Below, one piece after another: positions 57,925 through 64,000 of a stretch of DNA of 64,000 bases. Source of the DNA: DASWJZ01 sp964440525 (GTDB lineage: Bacteria; Pseudomonadota; Alphaproteobacteria; Rhizobiales; Afifellaceae). Every line of letters starts with the position of its first letter. Positions within the stretch are counted from its first letter, which is position 1. Position numbers and translations under genes: made by a program. The notes below the pieces were generated by a model. That model ran no database searches and was not told the origin of the DNA. It saw only the letters and a program-made list of their open reading frames with translations. The stretch lies in assembly GCA_964440525.1 (NCBI GenBank), contig CAYTTC010000010.1, positions 1 through 64,000 on the forward strand, given 5' to 3'.

Positions 57925-59184
57925 TCACCCCTTGTTCCGGGCTCCCTGCCTCTCACGCCCAAGCCAGGCTGAGAGACGCGCCTGCGCAGCACTGCGGTCG
58001 GCGGCGATGGCGCCCCACAAAATTCCGAAGAGCAGGTAGACGTGGCGCCAGTGGTCGATATCGATCACGGTCGCCATGACGATGTGGCCGAGGAAGACGA
58101 CATAGGCGATCTGGGTGACGCCCTGCAGCGGGCCGGTCCGGAATACGAGCGGGAACGCGGCAATGAGCGTCCAGACGACGAGCGCCAGGTAGGCGGCGAA
58201 ACCGAGCCAGCCGTACGTGGTCAGCGTTTTCAGCCAGATGTCGTGCTCGTCCTCGCCGAAAGTCCTGCCGAATTCGATCGCCCCGATGCCGAGTGGACGA
58301 TCGAGCATCATGTTGAAGCCGATCGCATGTCGCTCGAAGCGGCCGAGGCGGCCGGAATCGTATTCCTGCTCGATCTGCGCGCGGTCCTGGAAAAGGCTCG
58401 AGACGGCAGGGATCGACAGCGCCGCGCCGACCAGAATGACGGTCGTCACGACACCCACCGCGCCGAGCGCGACGAAACGCGCACGCGCTTTGGCGCTGCG
58501 TTCCGTCACGAAAAGCAGCCCGCCGGTCATCAGCGTTGCGATGACGGTCAAGCCCCACGTCGCGCGCGAGAAGGAGAAGAAGATCCCGGCAAAGATCGCC
58601 AAGGCGAGCACGCCGTTTCGCAACGCCTCGCCGAGCGGCCGCGTCAGAGCGCGGCGAACCAGCACCACGAATGGAAAGATGAGAAAAGGCCCGAAGACGT
58701 TTGGATCCTGAAATCCGCCGGTGGCGCGATCGAACTTCACGAAGAGCTCGCCCGTCAGGCCGAAATACCCGAGCACACCAAGCATCGTCGTCACCAGCGC
58801 GGCGGCGATCCAGGCTGTGACGATCGTGTCCAGCCGGCGGTGGTCCTCGGCGATCAACCAGGCGAAGAAGCACGAGCTGAAGGCGAGGAAGCCGGTCACC
58901 GCATAGTAGATCGGCTGGGTGGCGAAGTCCTTTGCCTGCGTTGCCGCCAAAACTCCGCCGACGAGGAAGAGAATCATCAGTACGACGAGCGGGCCCGTGG
59001 CGCGCGGGATCGGCGTCCCGAAGAGCAGCCAGCCCGGGATCAAAAGAGCGAGGAAAAGGTCATAGGGCGCGGGCTCGAAAACGACGAAGCCCCCGAGAAA
59101 CACGGCGAGCCAGAGAAGCGCGTTGGCAATGCTTCTGGTCGGCAGCCCCGTCGGTCGCGCGACCGCGACGGAGGCGAAGGTCAA
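57925..59184 (-). CDS. O-antigen ligase/polymerase (Wzy/WaaL family) membrane protein
   Basis: 419 residues with about 11 membrane helices. A large periplasmic loop between late helices includes GRLGRFERHAIGFNMMLDRP and GIGAIEFGRTFGEDEHDIWL. This is the usual Wzy_C pattern with G-x-G and the H-(D/N)-x-x-L motif. In this locus it most likely polymerises or ligates exopolysaccharide repeat units. It overlaps the downstream partner's start by 4 bases (ATGA) on the same strand, so the two are co-translated. Confidence 0.88.
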   Translation of the reverse strand: MTFASVAVARPTGLPTRSIANALLWLAVFLGGFVVFEPAPYDLFLALLIPGWLLFGTPIPRATGPLVVLMILFLVGGVLAATQAKDFATQPIYYAVTGFLAFSSCFFAWLIAEDHRRLDTIVTAWIAAALVTTMLGVLGYFGLTGELFVKFDRATGGFQDPNVFGPFLIFPFVVLVRRALTRPLGEALRNGVLALAIFAGIFFSFSRATWGLTVIATLMTGGLLFVTERSAKARARFVALGAVGVVTTVILVGAALSIPAVSSLFQDRAQIEQEYDSGRLGRFERHAIGFNMMLDRPLGIGAIEFGRTFGEDEHDIWLKTLTTYGWLGFAAYLALVVWTLIAAFPLVFRTGPLQGVTQIAYVVFLGHIVMATVIDIDHWRHVYLLFGILWGAIAADRSAAQARLSAWLGRERQGARNKG

Positions 59185-60722
59185 AAAGTGTTCTCCGTGT
59201 TCAACAGCCGGAATGGCGTCAACAGGAGAATGTAGAGGTCAAAGATGACCGACCAGTTTTCGATGTAGAAAAGATCGTGCTCGACGCGCCGCTCGAGCTT
59301 TTCCTGTGTGTCGGTTTCACCGCGCCAGCCGTTGACCTGCGCCCAGCCGGTGATGCCAGGGCTCACGCGATGGCGGGCGAAATAGCCGTCCACGACCTGT
59401 TCGTAGAGCCGGTCGGCGGCCTTCGCCTGGACCGCGTGCGGCCGCGGGCCGACGAGCGACAAATTGCCCTTCACCGCGACATTGATGAGCTGCGGCAGCT
59501 CGTCGAGGCTCGTCTTGCGGATGAAGCGGCCGATGCGGGTGACGCGCGGATCGTTGCGGGTGGTGAGCTTGGCGGCGTTATGATCCGTCTGATCGATGTA
59601 CATCGAGCGGAACTTGAACACCTCGATCAGCTCGTTGTTGAAGCCGTAGCGCTTCTGGCGGAAGAGCACCGGGCCGGGGCTATCGAGCCTGATGGCGAGC
59701 GCAACGGCAAGCATGACCGGCGTAGCAAGGACCAGCAGAATGGAGCCGACGACACGGTCGAAGCAGGATTTTGCGACCCGGTTCCAATCGGCGATCGGCT
59801 TGTCGAAGAGGTCGAGGAAGGGAACGGCGCCGACATAGGAATAGGAGCGCGGCCGGAAGCGAAGCCGGCTGGCGCCGGCCGAAAGGCGGATGTCGACCGG
59901 CAAGACCCAGAGCATCTTCAGGAGCTGGACCAGGCGCTGCTCCGCCGCCATCGGCAGGGCGACGATGAGCATGTCGACTTCCGCCTGGCGGCCGAATTCG
60001 AGGAGCTCGTCGATGCGGCCGAGCCGCGGTAGGCCTTCGGCCGTCGCCGGCACGCGATCGCTGGAGCGGTCGTCGAAAATGCCGCAGATGCGGATGTCGT
60101 TCGCCGGCTCGTTGCGGAGCGCGCGAATGAGCTCGACGGCCTCCGGGCCGCCGCCCACGAGCACCGCCCGGCGCTCCAGCACGCCGGCCTTGCTCCAATT
60201 TATCACCAGCCGGCCGATCAGGACGCGCAGTGCGGCCAGCACGAGCAGCCCACCCAGGAACCAGCTCGCCAGCCAGAAGCGCGAAAACTCCTCGCCCATC
60301 TTCAGGAAGAAGAGCACCAGCGTGAAGCAACCGAAGACCGCGGTCCAGATTCCGGCGCCGCGGCTGATTTTGACGATGGCACGCCGATAATCGCCGACGG
60401 CGTATCCGTTGATGGAGCCGATCAGCAGGACTGTTGCCGCCGGCAAGAGGAGGGAGGCGAAGGCGTATCCGAGATCGCCGGAGTCGCGCGGGTCGACATA
60501 GGTGGAGAAGATCACGATACTGACGATTGCGAGGCCGACGAAGTCCGCCACGCGCGCCAGGCCGGCCAGAATGCCCGGCGTGATAAAGCGGTGTTTTAGG
60601 GTCGCGGCGACCCGCGCGGCGGCAACGTTGAGCGGCGTGCGCCCGGTTGAAAATGGGAGGAGGGCAGCCGCCGACGCGGCTTCGCTCACACCGAAGGGGC
60701 CGCTCGCCTCTGTGATTGCCAT
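59181..60722 (-). CDS. Undecaprenyl-phosphate sugar phosphotransferase (WcaJ/PssA-like)
   Basis: 513 residues. It starts exopolysaccharide repeat synthesis by transferring hexose-1-phosphate to undecaprenyl phosphate. The N-terminal half has about four membrane helices (45-65, 75-100, 110-130, 145-165) and a CoA-binding-like domain (ERRAVLVGGGPEAVELIRAL). The C-terminal sugar-transferase domain has a membrane hairpin (FDRVVGSILLVLATPVMLAV) and FRQKRYGFNNELIEVFKFRS, TSLDELPQLINVAVKGNLSL and VGPRPHAV. The upstream export gene lies 98 bases away on the same strand. Confidence 0.94.
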   Translation of the reverse strand: MAITEASGPFGVSEAASAAALLPFSTGRTPLNVAAARVAATLKHRFITPGILAGLARVADFVGLAIVSIVIFSTYVDPRDSGDLGYAFASLLLPAATVLLIGSINGYAVGDYRRAIVKISRGAGIWTAVFGCFTLVLFFLKMGEEFSRFWLASWFLGGLLVLAALRVLIGRLVINWSKAGVLERRAVLVGGGPEAVELIRALRNEPANDIRICGIFDDRSSDRVPATAEGLPRLGRIDELLEFGRQAEVDMLIVALPMAAEQRLVQLLKMLWVLPVDIRLSAGASRLRFRPRSYSYVGAVPFLDLFDKPIADWNRVAKSCFDRVVGSILLVLATPVMLAVALAIRLDSPGPVLFRQKRYGFNNELIEVFKFRSMYIDQTDHNAAKLTTRNDPRVTRIGRFIRKTSLDELPQLINVAVKGNLSLVGPRPHAVQAKAADRLYEQVVDGYFARHRVSPGITGWAQVNGWRGETDTQEKLERRVEHDLFYIENWSVIFDLYILLLTPFRLLNTENTF

Positions 60723-60819
60723 GGCCTCGAAACCGCCTCAAGTCCCCCGCGGAAAGGAGGTGACGCGCCACGCCGGCATAATCAATTTTATCCGATCCTT
60801 AGGGTTACCGGCGAAGCCG

Positions 60820-61386
60820 TCAAAATAGGCTCTCGGGCACGTAAATCGTGTCGCCCGGGCGAATCGGCTCGACGACAGAAATGCGCGACTCGTAGAGCTT
60901 GCCGTTGACAGTCCGGCTCAGCCTGACGACGCGTTTGTTGGCGCGGTCGGTGAACCCGCCGGCCACCGCCACGGCCATCTCCGCCGTGATCCCCGGCACG
61001 TAGGCGAACTGCCCGGGGGTGCCGACCTCGCCCAGCACGAAGAACGGGCGGTAGGTCGCGACCTCGACGGTCACGTTCGGCTCGCGAAGATAGGCGGACG
61101 CCAGCTTGGCCTCGACCCGCTGTGCCAGCTCGTCGGATGTGGCGCCGCTAGCGGCAACGTCGCCGATAAGAGGAAGCGAAACCTGCCCCGATTGGTCGAC
61201 TTCGTAGAGATTCGTGAGGCTCGGCTGATCGTAGACGACGATTCGCAGCCGGTCGCCGGCGCCAAGCACGTAGGGACCGGAGCCGACGGTCGCGGGTTCC
61301 GAAAGGGGCGGGCGGTCGGTACATCCGGCCAGGATGGACACCCAACCGGCGACCAGGATACTAGCGAAAATATGCAGGCGAATCAT
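60820..61386 (-). CDS. Polysaccharide export lipoprotein (Wza-like)
   Basis: 188 residues from the ATG at 61386. The lipobox ILAGC is near residue 22, so it is an outer-membrane lipoprotein. The poly-export domain has YVLGAGDRLRIVVYDQPSLT and SLPLIGDVAASGATSDELAQ, and an SLBB-type region has ADVAG-like VLGEVGTPGQFAYVPGITAE and RPGDTIYVPESLF. It forms part of the channel for polysaccharide secretion. It is divergent from the Wzc-like gene with a 157-base gap containing TTAAC repeats. Confidence 0.93.
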   Translation of the reverse strand: MIRLHIFASILVAGWVSILAGCTDRPPLSEPATVGSGPYVLGAGDRLRIVVYDQPSLTNLYEVDQSGQVSLPLIGDVAASGATSDELAQRVEAKLASAYLREPNVTVEVATYRPFFVLGEVGTPGQFAYVPGITAEMAVAVAGGFTDRANKRVVRLSRTVNGKLYESRISVVEPIRPGDTIYVPESLF

Positions 61387-61443
61387 TGACTTCACCCGGC
61401 CGGCGGAGGTGCTACGCTGCCCATTCAAATTGCCGCCCCATGG

Positions 61444-61489
61444 TTAACACGCGGATAATCCTGATTAACGATAGTTGTCGACCGTTAAC
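61444..61489. promoter_or_regulatory. Three phased TTAAC half-sites between export and co-polymerase genes
   Basis: TTAAC occurs at 61444, 61465 and 61485 in GGTTAACAC, GATTAACGA and CGTTAACGT, with spacings of 21 and 20 bases, about two helical turns each. A fourth related CTAAC is at 61496. The array lies 55-100 bases before the Wzc-like ATG. Half-sites of the CtrA consensus have this sequence, but the N7 spacing is absent, so another regulator is possible. Confidence 0.45.
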
Positions 61490-61543
61490 GTCCTCCTAAC
61501 CATGACTCGGGCTAGACTCGCCGCGGGCTGTTGGAGTTGCGCA

Positions 61544-63769
61544 ATGGCGCAGATTGGTGAAACCGAGCTCGACGTCCGCGCCCTGTCGCAAGGCCTGTGG
61601 CGCCGGGCCTGGCTGCTCGCGATTCTGACGATCGCCGCAGCGATCGGGACTTACGTCGGGCTAGGGTTCGTCGACCCGCTCTACACCGCCGATACACGCA
61701 TTCTGATCGAGGAGCGGGAATCGCCGCTGACATGGCCGCGCGAGCAGGCCGGCTCTCCTTCGACCGACTTCGACGAATCCGCCATCCAGAGCCAGGTCGA
61801 GGTGCTGAGGTCGCGCGAGATCGCAGACGCGGTCATCGACAAGCTCGACCTCACCCGCCGGCCGGAATTCGATCCGGCGCGGCAGCCGTCGCTGGCGCGC
61901 TCGATCCTCGTCCTGGTGGGGCTCGGCGAAAACCCGGCCGACTCGTCGATCCGCCAGCGCGTCATGGACAGCTATTTCAGCCGCCTATCGGTTTACCCGC
62001 TGCAGAAGTCGCGCGTGATCGGCGTGGAGTTCTCGGCGCCCAATCCGAGTCTCGCGGCCGAGGTTGCCAATGCGGTGGCGGGCGCCTTCGTCGAGCTGCA
62101 GCAGAGCGCCAAGCGGGAATCCGCCGTCGCGGCGACGGCATGGCTGCAGCAGGAGATCGAGCGCCTGCGCGCGCGCGTGGCCGAGGCGGAACAGGCCGTC
62201 GCAGACTATCGCGCGAGTCGCGGGCTCTTCGATCTTGATCAAAGCGGCGCAGACCCGAGCGGAGCCGACGCGGGAAATCTGTCGACGCAGCAGCTCGGCG
62301 AAATCAATGCAGAGCTTGCACGCGCCAGGGCGGCGCGCGCCGAAGCCGAGGCGCGTGCGGAGCTGATAGGGACCCTTCTCGCCGAGGGCGGCGCGCTCGA
62401 CGCATCGGAAGAGGTGCTCAATTCGCAGCTGATCCAGCGGCTTCGCGAGCGTCAGGGGGCGCTCCGCGCGCAGATCGCCGAGCTTTCGACGACGCTTCTT
62501 CCGACCCACCCCCGCATCCGCGCGCTCGATGGCCAGGTTACCAACCTGGAAGCGCAGATCCGCGAGGAAGTCGCGAAGGTCCTCGAATCTCTCAAAACTG
62601 CCGCCCGCGTCGCCGCCGCGCGCGAAGGATCGCTGATCCGGAGCCTCAACGACGCGAAGGGCGACGTCTCCCGCTCAAACGACGAGGGGATCGAATTGCG
62701 CGCCCTGCAGCGGGAAGCTGCGGCGCAGCGCGAGCTCCTGGAATCGTTCCTTGCGCGCTATCGCGAGTCGGCGGCGCGGACCGATGCCGACTACCTTCCG
62801 GCCGACGCCCGCATCATTTCGCGCGCGGTTGCTCCGGCCGAGCCCTCTTTCCCGAAGAAGACGATGATGGCGGTAGCCGCGGCCATCGCCATGCTTCTGT
62901 TCGCTTCCGCGCTCGTGCTTCTCTCGGAATTCATGTCCGGCCGCGCCTTCCGGCTTATCGGATACGGCATGAGCGGCGGTGCTGCGAAGCCACTTCGGGC
63001 GGCGGACGCGGTTCAGGCGGACGAGATCGAAACAGAACCGATCGCGATTGCGGATTGGGAGCGGCCCGAATCTCCGGACCCGGAGCCGGCCGGAGCGTCC
63101 GACATGGCGCTTGCGACGGAGCTGCTCGATCAGGCACCAGCGCACCGCGGGCCCGAGCAAGAGGAGCTGGCCACAGCAGGCGAATACGGCCCCGAGAGCG
63201 AGAAATCCGGGACCGCCGGGCTCGCGGATATCCTCGCAAGCTCCTCCGTGCGGCTGGCGCTCTTCGCCGGTGCGGAGGGCGGCGAGGGAGCCGGCGCGCT
63301 CGCATTCTCCACGGCGCGCCAAGCCGCCAAGCAGAAGCTCCGCTGCATCCTCATCGACGTGGGACGGATGCCCTCGGACGCGCTCGGGCACGAGCGGCCC
63401 GGCCTCGGCGACCTCTTGACCGGCGACGCGGCCTTCGGCGAGGTCATCCAGCGCGACGAGACGGCGCGCGTCCACGTGATCCCGCTCGGATCGATGGACA
63501 AGCCTGTCCCGATGCAACGCATGCGGCTCGTCATCGGTGCGCTGAGCCACACCTATGACAAGGTGATCGTGGTCGCCGACAAGCTGGACGACTGGCCGGA
63601 CGAGCATTTTCGGCCCGACATCGCGGCGATCGTCTGCGGCCCGGAGACGACGGAGTTCCTGCGCACCGAGGTCTATGACGTGGCGCTCGCGCGCGGCGCG
63701 CATAGCGCCGTCATCGTGCGCTATACGAGCGATTTCGATCTCGGCCAGGAAGAAAGCGCCGCGGCCTGA
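61544..63769 (+). CDS. Wzc/GumC-like polysaccharide co-polymerase without a functional kinase motif
   Basis: 741 residues from the ATG at 61544 (the frame extends 23 codons further). The Wzz domain has one membrane helix near residues 25-45, a periplasmic coiled-coil region (about 190-430, RARVAEAEQAVADYRASRGL), a second helix (about 448-470, MMAVAAAIAMLLFASALVLL) and a C-terminal BY-kinase-like domain (about 580-735). The Walker A region reads FAGAEGGEGAGALAFSTARQ, lacking the GK(S/T) Lys, and there is no Tyr-rich tail. It would therefore set chain length without autophosphorylating. The deacetylase gene follows 31 bases later. Confidence 0.9.
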   Translation: MAQIGETELDVRALSQGLWRRAWLLAILTIAAAIGTYVGLGFVDPLYTADTRILIEERESPLTWPREQAGSPSTDFDESAIQSQVEVLRSREIADAVIDKLDLTRRPEFDPARQPSLARSILVLVGLGENPADSSIRQRVMDSYFSRLSVYPLQKSRVIGVEFSAPNPSLAAEVANAVAGAFVELQQSAKRESAVAATAWLQQEIERLRARVAEAEQAVADYRASRGLFDLDQSGADPSGADAGNLSTQQLGEINAELARARAARAEAEARAELIGTLLAEGGALDASEEVLNSQLIQRLRERQGALRAQIAELSTTLLPTHPRIRALDGQVTNLEAQIREEVAKVLESLKTAARVAAAREGSLIRSLNDAKGDVSRSNDEGIELRALQREAAAQRELLESFLARYRESAARTDADYLPADARIISRAVAPAEPSFPKKTMMAVAAAIAMLLFASALVLLSEFMSGRAFRLIGYGMSGGAAKPLRAADAVQADEIETEPIAIADWERPESPDPEPAGASDMALATELLDQAPAHRGPEQEELATAGEYGPESEKSGTAGLADILASSSVRLALFAGAEGGEGAGALAFSTARQAAKQKLRCILIDVGRMPSDALGHERPGLGDLLTGDAAFGEVIQRDETARVHVIPLGSMDKPVPMQRMRLVIGALSHTYDKVIVVADKLDDWPDEHFRPDIAAIVCGPETTEFLRTEVYDVALARGAHSAVIVRYTSDFDLGQEESAAA

Positions 63770-63800
63770 GCCACCGGCCAAAGCGCTCCAATCTCCCTCG

Positions 63801-64000
63801 ATGCAACGCCATGCTCTGATCCGCGCAGCGCTCGAAGCGCTTTCCCTGACGCGCGCCCCGCAATGGCTGCCGGCGGCGGCCGATGCGTCGGGCTTTGTTG
63901 TCACTCTTCATCATGTGCGGCCGGCGCGAATATCGTCCTTCGATCCGAACGCGCTGCTTTCCGTTACGCCGGACTTTCTCGATCGGTTCCTCGGCCATTT
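63801..64000 (+). CDS. Polysaccharide deacetylase, N-terminal part (runs off the window)
   Basis: The ATG at 63801 opens a frame to the window edge: 66 codons that include VVTLHHVRPARISSFDPNAL and SVTPDFLDRFLGH. This is the usual N-terminal pattern of rhizobial NodB-like polysaccharide deacetylases, with HHVRP and the FDPNALLxVTPDFL phrase. It would deacetylate N-acetyl sugars of the exopolysaccharide. It starts 31 bases after the Wzc-like gene and is in the same direction, so it is likely part of the same transcript. The catalytic NodB motifs are beyond the edge. Confidence 0.8.
   Translation, partial: MQRHALIRAALEALSLTRAPQWLPAAADASGFVVTLHHVRPARISSFDPNALLSVTPDFLDRFLGH

Overview
The window is a high-GC alphaproteobacterial chromosome segment, most likely of the order Hyphomicrobiales (Rhizobiales). 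The evidence is gene content and order: divK-pleD, a ClpS2-type clpS, eipB, bpt, ldtR beside a DUF6163 gene and an L,D-transpeptidase, glyA-nrdR-ribD-ribE-ribH-nusB-thiL, a K+-independent type H+-pyrophosphatase, plsX-fabH-ihfA-merR, and the pyrB/pyrC-like/plsY/dprA/topA/rnr/rpmG gene order. I cannot name the species.

Layout. 1-8 kb: N-degron adaptor ClpS, a HIT hydrolase, a DUF482 acyltransferase, a glycerophosphodiesterase, the envelope protein EipB, a Y-family polymerase, then the cell-cycle signalling pair divK-pleD. 8-23 kb: minus-strand information-processing genes (rpmG, an MFS exporter, rnr, topA, dprA, plsY). dprA is cut in two by a 4,413-bp mobile element (16138-20550). The element has perfect 26-bp terminal inverted repeats, an 8-bp target duplication, an IS1595/ISXO2-type transposase and about eight passenger genes. 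A B12-binding radical SAM gene sits between dprA and plsY on the other strand. 23-27 kb: accessory genes (a GFA protein, an OmpA-like protein with a secreted partner, an adenylate-cyclase/TPR protein) and two inverted copies of a 54-bp sequence. 27-35 kb: pyrB with a non-catalytic PyrC-like partner, aidB, small HicB-like and DUF4145 genes, ruvX and parC. 35-42 kb: a PraR-like regulator, the N-end aminoacyltransferase Bpt, hemB, and the ldtR/L,D-transpeptidase envelope module. 42-49 kb: the glyA-nrdR-riboflavin-nusB-thiL operon and an MFS gene. 49-57 kb: a frameshifted secreted-protein gene, hppA, a three-gene toxin-antitoxin-like cassette, bamE, a cytochrome bc1 chaperone, the plsX-fabH lipid genes, ihfA and a MerR regulator. 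57-64 kb: tRNA-Pro(GGG), then an exopolysaccharide locus (polymerase/ligase, initiating sugar-phosphate transferase, Wza-like export lipoprotein, Wzc-like co-polymerase, start of a polysaccharide deacetylase).

Functional themes. ClpS and Bpt are two ends of the bacterial N-degron pathway. DivK and PleD govern polarity and c-di-GMP, and a perfect TTAA-N7-TTAA (CtrA-type) site precedes the L,D-transpeptidase. pyrB and the PyrC-like protein probably form one aspartate transcarbamoylase complex. plsX, plsY and fabH supply phospholipid precursors.

The most unusual object is the transposon in dprA. Its terminal repeat supplies an in-frame ATG that could restart translation of an N-terminally shortened DprA just downstream of an outward-facing passenger operon. 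Its passenger genes are small membrane proteins, a putative winged-helix protein, a DUF6471 protein and a membrane/coiled-coil protein. None has a function I can recognise.
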